Shown in pieces: positions 12,701 through 29,621 of a DNA stretch of 64,000 nt. Source of the stretch: Cymbidium sinense (Eukaryota; Streptophyta; Magnoliopsida; Asparagales; Orchidaceae); the NCBI GenBank assembly GCA_021442155.1, contig CM038214.1:19741808-19805807 (forward strand), in the 5' to 3' direction. Numbering within the stretch: the first letter of the stretch is position 1; each line of letters opens with the position of its first letter. The notes under the pieces were generated by a model, which did not search any database, was not told where the DNA came from, and saw only the letters and a program-made list of their open reading frames with translations. Made by a program: the position numbers and the translations under genes.

Positions 12701-13155
12701 TTGCAGAAGATAATCATAGCAGTTTGAAGAAAAGAAAGAAACCCCCAACAATAAGATCCAACCAAAGGAACTTAGCAGAATCAGAATAAGGATTTCATAG
12801 AGAGCATGCTGGATGAGATCAAGAATCCAGTAAAGACAACAGCCAAGAAGATAGATATCATCCAAAGGGCCAAGAAGCCACTTAATGTAGAAAAATAAAG
12901 TAAAGGATAACTCCCAGAAATAAAAGGGAATTGTCTATTTCTGCTCAATATAATTCCTATCGATTAATCAGATGCACATAGCTCAACAGCAGCCTTTTAA
13001 TGCCAAAAGCAGTGAGCCTCCAAGAGAGGGAGGAGCTATTAAAATAGCAGATCATGACACAAAGATCCAGGCACCAAGTATTATCCGTGTAAAGCATCCA
13101 CAAAAAACTCAAAAAGGAACAGAAATCCAAAAAGTGGGCAGAAAGCATCAGAGTT
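9701..13155 (-). other. Long 3' UTR of L1 copy 1 (about 3.45 kb)
   Basis: Between the RNase H end and the A-tail lies about 3.45 kb without recognisable protein domains. Copy 4 (60197-63661) has a matching region of the same length, including the last 130 bases (AGTAGTTCTGGAGTTTATCC and TGGCAATAAAATACCCCTAC are near-identical). The sense strand is T-rich and A-poor, which produces many hydrophobic, membrane-like open frames of 60-190 codons. I treat these as composition artefacts because they are in different frames, lack good starts and are broken in the other copy. The polyadenylation signal is the AATAAA complement at 9726-9731. Confidence 0.8.
9726..9731 (-). promoter_or_regulatory. AATAAA polyadenylation signal of L1 copy 1
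   Basis: TTTATT on + reads AATAAA in sense, about 25 bases before the A-rich tail (9687-9700 on + is a T-rich run). The same signal at the same spacing is present in copy 4 (63632-63637). Confidence 0.75.
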
Positions 13156-13835
13156 TTAATTAAGTTCTGAGGTAAGGTAACCCAGAATTATCCAGGTTAA
13201 CCAGCCCACAAAATGTTTGGGCAAGGTGTGTTGATCAAAGAAGATGATACCATTGGATCTAGCACCCAGATTGGTAAGGTAGTCGGCACAAGCATTTCCT
13301 TCACGCCAAACATGTGTGATGTTAAAATTCAGGTAGGAAAGAAGAGATCTAGTTTGCTTGAGGAGGTAATACAATTCAAGTCGCTCATCTTAGTTGAAGT
13401 TAAAAGATCAATTAGAAAATAGCATCCACCTCGATCCAAATATTGATCCAAATATTTTGGAGACAAATCTCAAGAGCTTTGAAGACCGCCATAAGTTCGT
13501 AAAGGGGACAAGGTGAAATAAGGAATAAGCAAAAGCACATAGACTATACCCTTAGAGTTCCCCAAAATGCCACCACAACCGAGCCATTATGAGAGACAGA
13601 CCATCGATTTATTTTAATAATATGATTAAGTGGTTTTTCCAATAAACAATCTTGTCATTACTGAAGAATTTGATCCAAAGAAATTTATGCCCAGCCACAA
13701 ATTTATAGCCTTTGAAATGTTTATAATGAATGAGATTGGCTTTAAGCAAGTCACTAATTTTGTTTTTAGTTCTAGCGTTAATCCTCCTATGGTTCATAGG
13801 GATCCCATGATGTTTTGCATCATTTCTGTCCATCC
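13156..13835 (-). pseudogene. L1 copy 1 ORF2: RNase H region, broken
   Basis: The region starts with MDRNDAKHHGIPMNHRR (near 13833), which also occurs in copy 2 at the border between zf-RVT and RNase H. The middle (13600-13400) is frame-broken, but VDAIF-like and STKMS-like pieces can be matched to copy 4. The end is in frame at 13374-13156: NFNITHVWREGNACADYL, which keeps the last RNase H Asp, then GARSNGIIFFDQHTLPKH. RNase H would remove RNA from the RNA/DNA hybrid. Several frame breaks make it non-functional. Confidence 0.8.
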
Positions 13836-13842
13836 ATATGAA

Positions 13843-14577
13843 CTAGATGAGAGTGATAGCAATGATAACTTTAATGTTACCTTTAATAGTATTATCAAAA
13901 TAAATTTCAAGAAGTTGATATAAAGTAAGAGAGCCATTGAAATTGAGAGTGTTAAAAAGATCATCATACCAAATCCATAGTTTAGAAGCAATGGCCCCAT
14001 TAACAAAGACATGATTAACATTTTCAATATGAAAATAGCATTGACATTTAGATGGTAAATGGAACCCTTTACCCCACAACAAGGAATCTACAGGGATAAA
14101 ATTTTTTAGAATATGCCATGTAAGAACAGAGTAAGAAATAGGGATATTGTTATTCCAAAGTTTAGAGAATACATAGGAGGGTTCATGAGGAGTATCTTTA
14201 ATATGGAGCCACACATTTTTGAGGTTGAAATCACCATTGTGAGAGAGCTTAAAGAGATTATGATCTTGATTTTGAGGAGTGATAGGAATAGTATTAACCA
14301 TATTCAGGAAAGTAAAAGGGATAAAATCAGCAAGCTTATTATTGTTCCACTTATTGTTATGCTAGAAAGTGTTGACTCTAATAGCGAAAGTGGAATGGGT
14401 ATGAAGTAAGTCATCCATGGAACCACAACCACTCCAGTTATCTTGCCAAAAGAAAGAGGTACCAGAGTTGATGCCCCAAAAAATAAGGGATTCGGCATCC
14501 CATTTGATAGAACAAAGTCTTTTCCACACAGGGGAGTCACCCGGCTTGAAATTACTCTGGCAATATTTAGCAGTCAT
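13843..14577 (-). pseudogene. L1 copy 1 ORF2: zf-RVT region
   Basis: Two frames carry this region. The first (14577-14362) has SPVWKRLCSIKWDAESLIFW and GINSGTSFFWQDNW, the conserved block before the zinc-binding domain. The second (14301-13843) has GDFNLKNVW, WNNNIPISYSVLTWHILKNF, CQCYFHIENVNHVF and ASKLWIWYDDLF, matching the zf-RVT layout of plant L1 proteins (CxxC-like pair, H near the end, then LW). A frameshift near 14305-14360 separates the two. Confidence 0.82.
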
Positions 14578-14643
14578 GAAATTAGCCCGTAGAGATTACT
14601 CAAATTCTACCGAGTTTATAGGAAAAGGCATTGATAGCTTCTT

Positions 14644-15432
14644 TTATGGATTTACAACCAAGACCACCTTTGTCAAAAGTGCCACAACTTTAAAACCAAG
14701 AGGTCCAAGGCATTTTTTAAAAGAGGTATTAGAGCCCCTAAAAATTTGTTTAAGAGACGCCAATTCTGATGCTGAGATGGTTGGCACAATGGTTTGGATG
14801 AGATATAAAGGCATGGAATTAAGAGTGCTCTTAATCAAGGTGAGCCTACCACCAAAAGAGAGTAAATGAAATTCCCAAACTGAGATTTTATTAGAAATTT
14901 TTTGAATAAGATCATCGAAAAGGTGAGATCTTTTCTGGCCTTTAAAAAGTGGAGCCCCGAGGTAATTAATTGGAAATTGACTTTTCTTAAAATTAGTAAT
15001 TCTAGAGATTTGATTCAATCTATTGGGAGGGATCTTTGCTGAGGGAATAAAATAGCATTTTTTGTCATTAAGGAAGAGACCACTAACTTTGCCAAAATCA
15101 TTTAAAAGATTCTTGATCTTTTTGACATGCTGAAGGGAGGCATTACAGAAGATTATAAAATCATCTGCAAAGCTAAGATGAGAAACGGGGAAGCCACCAT
15201 GAGTTTTAAAAGCCATGTTAGTATTTTTGATGAAAAGATCATTGAGGCTTCTTGAAAGATATTCGACAGCAATGATAAAGAGAGAAGGAGAAAGGGGGTC
15301 ACCTTGACGCAAACCATGGCTCGAAGAAAAGAAACCAAGGGACTCACCATTTAAGATGATAGAAAACCAGATGTTAGTGATACAACTTTTAATAATCCAG
15401 ATAAAATGATCAGAGAAACCAAACAAATGCAA
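14644..15432 (-). pseudogene. L1 copy 1 ORF2: RT palm and thumb
   Basis: A 262-codon frame containing HGLRQGDPLSP (residues 39-49) and the catalytic FADDFIIF (88-95; the DD codons lie near 15165), followed by the NYLGAPLF, DLIQKISNKISVWEFHLLSF and GGRLTLIKSTLNSMPLY blocks typical of the plant L1 RT thumb. Key catalytic aspartates are retained. The frame changes near its end, where the family normally has W.WG and GGLG. It is the most intact RT segment in the window, so copy 1 is younger or better preserved than copy 2. Confidence 0.9.
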
Positions 15433-15554
15433 GATTTGGAAAAGGAAATCCCATGAGAGGTTGTCAAAGGCTTTAGAGATGTCCGCTTGAAAAGCATATT
15501 ACCTCCTCTTGAAGAAACATCAATGTCATGAACCGCTTCTGAGTGAGGAGGATA

Positions 15555-15866
15555 TTATCGATATGGCTCTTTTTTAACAAAACAAGTTTGGTTAGGGGAG
15601 ATGATTTTATGAAGCAGGGGGCTAATTCTATTATTAATCAGTTTAACAATGAGTTTTTGAAAAAAGGTACAAAGACTAATTGGTTTGAAGTCACCCCAGG
15701 ATTCAGGATTGATGTTTTTGGGAATAAGGACAATAGAAGTACTTGAAAAGTATCTGGGAATAGAACCCCCATCAAAGAAATCAATAACAAAGATTAACAA
15801 GATCGATTTAATAAAAGACCAACAATGTTGAAAGAAATGAGTCAAACCATCGACCAGCAGAGTCAT
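15555..15866 (-). pseudogene. L1 copy 1 ORF2: RT fingers segment
   Basis: This 103-codon frame contains STSIVLIPKNINPESWGDF and KPISLCTFFQKLIVKLINNR, the conserved N-terminal RT block of L1 elements (IPK...FRPISLC...K...NR). It ends in ISPNQTCFVK, normally followed by GRSI. The next about 120 bases, which would carry the first catalytic Asp block, are frame-broken before the frame resumes near 15432. It is one part of the same ancient ORF2. Confidence 0.88.
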
Positions 15867-17192
15867 TGTTCATGCTATTGAAAGTAGTACTAATCTCCGC
15901 TTCTGAGGGACGCATAGTGAGCAAATGGTTATCCTCATTGGTAATCATAGAAGGGATAAGGTGGGTGTTGGAGGGGGTTTCTAACGAAGGATTAGAATTT
16001 AATAAATTTTGGAAATGATGGATGAGAGAATCCTTGATTTCATTGTTATAAGTTATCCAGCCACCATTAGGGTTCTTAATTTTCTTAATTGAGTTAAGGG
16101 CTTTCCGTTTAGTACAAATAGCATGAAAATACCTAGTGTTTCGGTCATCATCAGCAATGTGTTTGCTAGCGGCTTTTTGATGCCAATAGGTTTCTTCCAT
16201 ATTTTGGTAGTTAATCAGACTATCTTTGGTAGTGCTCAACTCATCAAGTTTACTGGGGATGGTTAAGACAGCTTCTTCAAGAGAACAAACCACTTGTTCC
16301 ATAGCTTTAAGATTGGTGAAGAGACTTTTAAAGATATGCTTGTTCCACCAATTGAGGTTTTGTTTAAGCCTCTTGAGCTTAAGCCAAAGGCGAACCATGC
16401 CTTTAACGAAATTATCTGGATGAACGGGAGCCATCCAGTTAGTGGAAACAATGTTAGTGAAATCACCATGTTGGGTCCACATATTTTGGAAACAAAAAGA
16501 TGAGGGAATAGGAGGGTTAGTGGGGGGAGTTTTGATAGAGATCAAAAGGGGGGCATGATCAGACAAAGTCCTACTCAAATGTTCAACAGAAGTGAGAGAC
16601 CATTGATTAATCCAAAGCAAATTAAAGAGGGCCCTGTCCAGACGCTGCCAAAGTCTAGAGTTATACCACGTGTAATCAGACCCTGAAAAGCCAATGTCAA
16701 TCAAATTGCAATCTAAGATCATATTAGAGAAGTCTTCCATGGAATGAAGGTTAGGGGGGCATCCTCCCCTCCTTTCTGAAGAAGCAATGATAGTGTTGAA
16801 ATCGCCCCCAACCAACCAGGGTAGATTAACTGAGGAGGCAAAGGTTCTTAAATGATTCCAAAGAATGTTCCTACCGGCTCTATTACAAGAAGCATAGATA
16901 AAGGAACCAAATGTCGAATAATCACCTAAAGAGATTTTGACATTAACCAATTGGTCAAGATCATCGATGATGGAAATGGTGATAGAATTATCCCAAAAAT
17001 ACCAAATTTTGTTATTAAGATTGAAGAAGAAATTTTGAAATCCAAGCGATCTAGCAACAAAAGCAATTTTGGAAGAGCTAATGAAAGGCTCAATGATAAC
17101 AAGAAGTTTGATGTTATGAGAGCTTGAGGCTCTAACACGCGGGATAGGAGTGTCCCACAACCCCGGATATTCCAAATAAGAAAATTAATCAT
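15808..17192 (-). pseudogene. L1 copy 1 ORF2: endonuclease and RT N-terminal part
   Basis: Sense reading begins with MINFLIWNIRG at 17192, the typical start of a plant L1 endonuclease. A frameshift at about 17110-17130 moves the frame into a 455-codon open frame (17175 to 15808). In that frame I see IIEPF (candidate catalytic Glu, residue 29), WLVGGDFNTI (120-129), GSDYTWYN (155-162), RLDRAL (168-173) and SDHAPL (195-200), which together define an APE-type endonuclease. A WHQKAASKH..DRNTRYFHA stretch (331-352) is the usual linker before the RT. The endonuclease would nick target DNA to prime reverse transcription. Catalytic motifs survive, but the N-terminal frameshift and the frame break near 15866 make it a pseudogene. 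Confidence 0.9.
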
Positions 17193-17320
17193 AATAAAAT
17201 TTCAAAAAGGAAGAGATAGAAAAGGAAAAGGGAAAATTGAGGAGAGAGGGACATAATTATTTATGAGGTGTAAGAGAAGAACGTGTGGTTCTAGTGAAAT
17301 TATTATTAGTCATTTTTGGG

Positions 17321-17698
17321 ATTTAGGGTATAGGGTTTATGGTTTAGGGTTTATGATTTAGGTTAGGGTTTATGGTTTAGGGTTTAGTAGGTTTTTGGAT
17401 TTAGGTCACTTTTAAGGTTTATGGTTATGGGTTTAGGTTTAGTGTTATTTGCAGTTCTGGGTTTAGGGTTGTAGTGATTTAGGGCCTGAGTTTTTTGGTT
17501 TCTGTGTTTAGGGTTTAGAATAGGGTTTAGGGTTTAAGTTTAGCTAGGGTTTAGGAGAGGTTTTTTTGGGTAGGATTTCAAGTTTAGGGTTTAGGGGAAG
17601 TTCTTAGGGTTTAGGTTTAGATTTGGGTTTTGTGGTTTGGGTTTAGGGTTTAGGGTTAGGTTCATGTTTGTTTATGGTTTAGGGTTTGCAATTTTTTT
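17321..17698 (+). repeat. Telomere-like array between L1 copy 1 and GRP copy B
   Basis: Near-canonical TTTAGGG/TTTATGG words, fairly G-rich. It abuts the 5' truncation of L1 copy 1 on the left and the GRP 3' UTR remnant on the right. No gene is seen. Confidence 0.85.
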
Positions 17699-17841
17699 AA
17701 CCGATAACAAAGATTCAATATTTCTTCTTGATTTCATCAACCAAGTAACACACCAAGTTTTCTACCTAAATGTTAACACAGATAGAAAAAAAAAAAAAAA
17801 AAACCTAAGAACCGCCTCTAGTATAAAGACACACCCATAAC
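17699..17841 (-). pseudogene. GRP 3' UTR remnant, copy B
   Basis: Only the distal 3' UTR is present: the matches to other copies are the GATTCAA..TTTCTTC and CATCAACCAAGTAACACACC words and the AGAACCGCCTCTA..TAAAGACA part. An 18-base A-run at 17786-17803 replaces the segment that in other copies reads like TGAGCACACATAGAGCAAAT. The proximal edge (CATAACTTTTAGGTTTT) is the same as in copy C, so both descend from one truncated version. Confidence 0.8.
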
Positions 17842-19340
17842 TTTTAGGTTTTATTTTAAGGTTTATTTTAGTTTATTTTTATTTAGTTTTATTTTATTTT
17901 ATTTTAGGTTTATTTTATTTTTATTTAATGTTTAGTTTTCATTTTATTTAGCTTTCTTATTCATTTGTTTCTTTTATTTTTTTAGTTTTGTTTAAGTTTT
18001 TATATATTTTATTTTCATTTATTTCAATTAGTTTATTTTATTTTATTTTGCTTTAGGTTTAAGTTTTAGTTTAGGTTCATATTTTATTTTATATTTTATT
18101 TTATTTATTTTTATAGGTTTTATTTACACGTTAGGTTTTAGGTCAGGGTTTATGGTAAGGATGGTAGATTAGCCAGGGTTTTTATTTAGGGTAGTAGGAG
18201 GTTGTGGTGAGTCAGGGTCAGGGATGGTAGAGAGGGTTTAGGGAGGGAGGTTTATGGTTTAGACAGGATTAGGTTTTATTTTTTATTTTTCAAATTAAGT
18301 AACAGTAGTTTAGTATTTTATTTTATTTAGTTATTTTTTGATTTATTTTAGTTTATTTTATTTTGTACACAAGTATATTTTATTTTTATTTAGTTTAGTT
18401 TTATTTATTTAGGTTTATTTATTTTAGTTTAAGTTTTACCTGAGTTATTTATTTAGTTAACTTAGTTTAGTTTTATTTTATAATAGGTTTAGGTTTTATT
18501 TTATTTTAAGTTTAGGTTTTATTTTATTTTTAGTTTATGTTGCTTTTTATTTTAGGTTTATTTTAACTTTATTTTTAGTTTAGTTTAAGTTTATTTTAGT
18601 TTATTTTTATTTATTAGTTAGTTGGTTTAGGTTTTGTTTATCTTATGTTTAGATTTAGGTTTAGTTTTAGTTTAGGTTTAGGTTTATTTTATTTTATTTA
18701 GGTTTTATTTTATTTATTTTAGGTTATATTTTAGGTTTATTTTAGGTTGGTTTTATTTTATTTTAGTTTATTTATTTATTTTTAGTTTATTTTATTTTTT
18801 TCTTTTTTTTAGGTGGTATTTATTATTATTATTTTTTTTATTTAAATAATTATATTTATTTTATTTATTTTATTTATTTATTTTAGGGTTTGTGGATTTA
18901 GGGTTTACTTTAAGGTTTTAGGGTTTATTATCTAGGGTTTAGGGTTTGTGGTTAGGATTTAGAGTTTAGATTTAGTGTTTAGCTTGGGTTTAGGGTTTTA
19001 AGATTTAGTGGTTAAGGGTTTAGGATTTAAAGCAGGTTTGGGTTTGGGCTCATGCAAGGTTTAGGGTTTTGGGTTTAGGGCTTGGTTTAGAGTTATTTAG
19101 GTTTATGATTTAGGGTCTGACAATTCAGTGTTCAGTGGTCAGGTTTATATGCCATAGTAGATCAGAGCTAGTTGTAAGTTTCAGGGTTTGTGGCCTAAGG
19201 TTTATGATTTAGAGTTTAGGCCTGGCCTAGGTTGGTTTAGAGTTTAGGTTAAAGGTAGGTCAGATCCAGGTTTAGTATTTTATTTAGTTTATTTTTAATT
19301 ATTTTATTTATTTTATTTTATTTAAGTTTTTTCACTGCCT
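17842..19340 (+). repeat. Telomere-like array, T-rich
   Basis: TTTATTTTA/TTTAGG words, a G-enriched patch at 18130-18270, a junction motif (TTTTTCAAATTAAGTAACAG) near 18280-18310, more T-rich sequence, then TTTAGGG-rich sequence from 18885. No gene is seen. Confidence 0.85.
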
Positions 19341-20760
19341 AGGTTTTAGGTTTTTTCAACCCAACGATGGTTGGCTGGCCTAAGTTTTGCCTAAGCCTTT
19401 AATGATGTAAAGTGTAGGTTAACGAGTGGTAAGGGGTGGTCAGGATGGCTCAGTGGCCCAGGGCCCAGGGCTCAGCCTCAGCCTTTAGGCTTTTGTGGGT
19501 AGGGCAGTTTGGAGGGCCCAGGGCCTGGGTAGTGGCCTGGGCCCAGGTCCTGGGGCTCAGTGGCATTGGCCCAGTGGCCCAGTGTTAGGGTGGCCCAGTT
19601 TTGGCTGTGAGGATCAGCTAGTGTCCAGGTGGGTCTTAGGCCAGGGTCAGTCAGGGCCCAGGTTGGGGTCATGGGTCTGGGGTAGGGCTCAGACTAGGCC
19701 TAAGATCTGGATTTATGGGTTTATGTGGCCTGGGAGTGGTTTTATATAGCCATATTTATTTTATTTAGTATTTATTTTATTTTATACATTTAGTTTCTAC
19801 TTTATTTAGGTTTTCTATTCTTAGGATTATTTTATTTTAATTTAGTTTGGTTTATTTATCTATTTTATTTTTATTTTTATTAGTTTATTTTATATTATTT
19901 TCGCCTAGGTTAGGTTTTAATTTAGGTTTTCTTTATTTTATTTTTTTATTTTATTTTAGGGTTAAGTCTTTACATTTTATTTTATTTATTTAGTTTAGGT
20001 TTTGGTTTTATGTTAAGTTTGGCCTTTTGGGTTTTGGCTAGATTGTGGTTTTGGGTTGTGGTTGGGTTTTTTTTAGGGTCAGAGGTTTAGGGTTTAGGGC
20101 CTAGGTTTATTTGGGTAGGGAGGGTCCAAGATTTTAGGGTTTAGGATTTTAGACTTTAAAGAGGGTTAGGATTTTTTTTTAAATTAAGCAAACCAAGAGT
20201 TTAAGTTTTAGTTTATTTTAATTATTTTAATTTATTTTATCTTTATTATTTTATTTTAGGTTTATTTTTATTTTTTATTTGTGGTTTAGGGCCTGGGTGG
20301 CCCAGTATTTTTTAGGAACGTCATAGAAAAGCCTAGCATTTTAAGCCCAGGGCCTGCAGTGGCCCAGGGCCCAGGGCCCAGTTAGTGGGCCTTGGCCCAG
20401 GCTCAGTGGCCTGGCCCAGGGCCTGGGTCAGTGGCCTAGGGCCCAGGGCTAGGCCTGGATCTGACGATTAGGGTTATATCTAGGATCAGGGCACAGAACT
20501 CCAGGTTTTATTTTAGTGATAGGGGGCCTTGGCCTTATAGTGGCCTAGGTTTGGGGCTCAGTGGGTAGGGTTTCAAAACCAGAGGATTTAAGGCCTGGCT
20601 TACAACTCAGATCTAGGTCAGGATATCAGGCCTGGCCTAGGTTTAGAGCCAAAAGTCAGTAGGGCCAGGTCTTTGTCGTTTAGGCTCAGTGTTTAGCAGC
20701 AGGGAGTCTGTGCCTAGATTTAAGATTATAGGCTCATACAAAGCCTTTTGGGTTTATTTT
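19341..20760 (+). repeat. Second GC-rich telomere-variant block
   Basis: It has the same make-up as the 3.0-9.3 kb block: GGGCCCA/GGGCCTA and GTGGCCCAGTGGCC words, with a T-rich spacer (19745-19990) that contains the TTCTATTCTTAGGATTATTT landmark (near 19812) and an AAATTAAGCAAACCAAGAG junction near 20181. This identifies it as a separate copy of the same composite unit, about 11-15 kb from the first block and split from it by L1 copy 1. Open frames here are translations of the repeat. Confidence 0.8.
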
Positions 20761-21350
20761 ATTTGATCTTTATTTTAGGTCATTTTTGTGGCTTATTTTA
20801 TTTATTTATGCCTAGTTTTATTTTATTTAGGTTTTATAGGTTTATTTATTTAACCTAGTTATTTATCTTATCTTTAGCTCATTTATTAGTCACATCATAT
20901 CATTTAGCTCAGCCTTTTATTTAATATTTATTTTATCTTAAGGTTTAGGTTTTAAAAAACTCATGTTAGGTTTTTGGCCTTAGCTTTTTCATATGGTTAG
21001 GTTTAGTTATGGGGTTTATGGCTCAGGCCAGATTTTTGGTAGTGTCAGTGTTGGGTTTATGGTAGGGTTTATCTGGCTTAGGTTTTAGGTTTTTAGGATT
21101 TAGGGTTTTTTGTTTAGGGTTTAGGGTTTAGCGTTTATGGTTCAGGTTTAGGTTGTAGGTTTATGGTTTAAGGCCTAGTGTTTTGTTTTGGTTTTATTTT
21201 AGGTTATAGGGTTTAGGGTTTGAGTTTAGGGTTTTAAGATTTAGGTTTTTAGTGTTTAGGGTTTAGGGTTTGGGGTTTAGGGTTTTAGGTTTAGGGTTTG
21301 TGGGTTAGGGTTCAAGTTTTTCTTTAGGGTTTGGGGTTTTAATTATTTTT
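20761..21350 (+). repeat. Telomere-like array
   Basis: T-rich then TTTAGGG-rich words, ending at the T-run that precedes GRP copy C. No gene is seen. Confidence 0.85.
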
Positions 21351-21516
21351 TTAACAAGAAACAAATTGATTCAACATTTCTCCTTTTGATTTCATCAACC
21401 AAGTAACACACCCATGTTTTTTATGACATAAGTGACCATTAGATAAAAAATGAGCACATATAGATAAATCAAAACCTTAGATAACTAGAACCGCTCTACT
21501 ATAAAGACATCATAAC
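21351..21516 (-). pseudogene. GRP 3' UTR remnant, copy C
   Basis: Minus-strand distal 3' UTR of the GRP fragment: the words GATTTCATCAACCAAGTAAC, AAAAAATGAGCACATATAGA and AACCTTAGATAACTAGAACC match the other copies. The coding part is absent. The proximal truncation is identical to copy B (CATAACTTTTAGGTTTT). The 3' edge is a T-run flanked by TTTAGGG-like DNA. Confidence 0.82.
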
Positions 21517-21816
21517 TTTTAGGTTTTTATTTATGGTTTATTTTTCACTTTAGGGTTTGATTTATTTATTTTGTTCATTAATTATTTATTTATTTTTGTT
21601 TATTTATTTTGTTTATTTCATTATCATTTTTATTTTATTTTCCTTTTAGGTTTAGAAGCTTGGTTTTAGTTTTATTTCATTTTATTATTTAATTTTATTT
21701 TGTTTAAGCTTAAGGTTTAAGTTTAGGTTTTATTTTTAGGGTTTTGGGTTTAGGGTTTAGGGTTTTAGGGTTTAGGGTTTTGTTTAATGATTTGGGTTTA
21801 GGGTTTAGGGTTTTGG
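21517..21816 (+). repeat. Telomere-like array
   Basis: T-rich then near-canonical TTTAGGG words leading directly into the T-run at 21817. No gene is seen. Confidence 0.85.
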
Positions 21817-22556
21817 TTTTTTTTGTAAAGTTAGAATTTTATTACAATAAAAGGAAAATGTTCAGTTACGTATTTATAGGATGCAACAACTAAAAAGTAT
21901 AAGAGAAAAAGACAGAGAGTAAGACTAAAACAAATCCTGAAAATAGTAAAAGGATAAGTCAGTAGCATAAGTAACCAACAAAGGAAGCATCCCCAACAGC
22001 CAATGAAAACTAGAAAACCAATAAAGCTCCACACAAGAGAGGTCCAAAAGAAGCACAACCACCATAGAAAGGCAACAACATCAGCTAGCCAGGACCAGCC
22101 AAGAAACCAAACTTCCCTAACAACAAATACTAACTGAACAGGAAGCATAATTACAACATAAAATGTGTTGCAAATAATGCATAGAGGCTAATCCCAAGAG
22201 AATAACCCAACACAAAACTAAGGAAAAGAAGAATCTAGTAAAAAATAATAAGGAATAGGCAACCCCAAAAGCAAAAGAGAAATTCCCAAAAGATGGCCTA
22301 GAAAGGCAACAACCAATAGTTCCCCAGGAAGGCCACCCATCCAACCATGACAAACCAGCAAAAAGTAATTCAAATTCAATAGCAGAGCCAACAAACCAAC
22401 TAGTGTAGAAAATAGAATAAAGCTAGAGTAAAAAATCATCATATCCACCAGCAACTCGAGTAACAAGGCAGAGAAGACAACAACCAGTGAAAAGCCAAAC
22501 CAACAAAGTAAGAGCTCAAAATCATAACTCCACTTAGGAAAAAAATGTGAAAATAA
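21817..22556 (-). mobile_element. 3'-UTR-only L1 fragment (severely 5'-truncated copy)
   Basis: This insert of about 730 bases has a very different composition from the array. It starts with T8 (21817-21824) directly after TTTAGGG-like DNA and has the complement of AATAAA at 21838-21843. On the minus strand it is T-rich in the style of the L1 3' UTRs. Its upstream edge contains GTGAAAATAAG, which also occurs in the 3' UTR of copy 2 (near 30140) and copy 3 (near 47184), so it is most likely a LINE of the same group truncated inside its 3' UTR. The hydrophobic open frames of 78-105 codons are composition-driven. Assignment is by style and a short shared word, so it is moderately secure. Confidence 0.65.

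Positions 22557-29621
<7,065 letters not shown>

Larger units (their letters stand above)
9687..17320 (-). mobile_element. L1-type LINE copy 1, antisense, 5'-truncated before ORF2
   Basis: A non-LTR retrotransposon on the minus strand, about 7.6 kb. In sense order it has: a short non-coding or ORF1-tail stretch (about 17320-17195), the APE-type endonuclease (about 17192-16500), a linker, reverse transcriptase (about 15866-14650), a zinc-knuckle (zf-RVT) region (about 14577-13840), a broken RNase H region (about 13835-13156) and an unusually long 3' UTR (about 13155-9701). The 3' end carries an AATAAA signal about 25 bases before an A-rich tail, which abuts CCCTA-type telomere-like DNA. ORF1 is missing except possibly its last codons, so the copy is 5'-truncated at the ORF1/ORF2 border. 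Several frameshifts and stops break ORF2. The domain order with a C-terminal RNase H matches plant L1 lineages. No target-site duplication could be assigned in the repetitive flanks. Confidence 0.92.

Noticed and set aside
10076..12865. Hydrophobic, membrane-protein-like frames on the minus strand (up to 193 codons)
   Set aside because: They lie in the L1 3' UTR, occur in several frames and are broken at different places in the homologous copy 4; T-rich sense sequence naturally encodes Phe/Leu/Ile/Val.
14113..16503. Plus-strand frames of 65-150 codons opposite L1 copy 1 ORF2
   Set aside because: They are antisense shadows of the endonuclease/RT coding sequence, with no motifs of their own.
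21831..22466. Frames of 78-105 codons with Trp/Phe/Leu-rich membrane-like composition on the minus strand
   Set aside because: They overlap one another and lie in the 3'-UTR-only L1 insert, with an A-tail and AATAAA at the 3' end.
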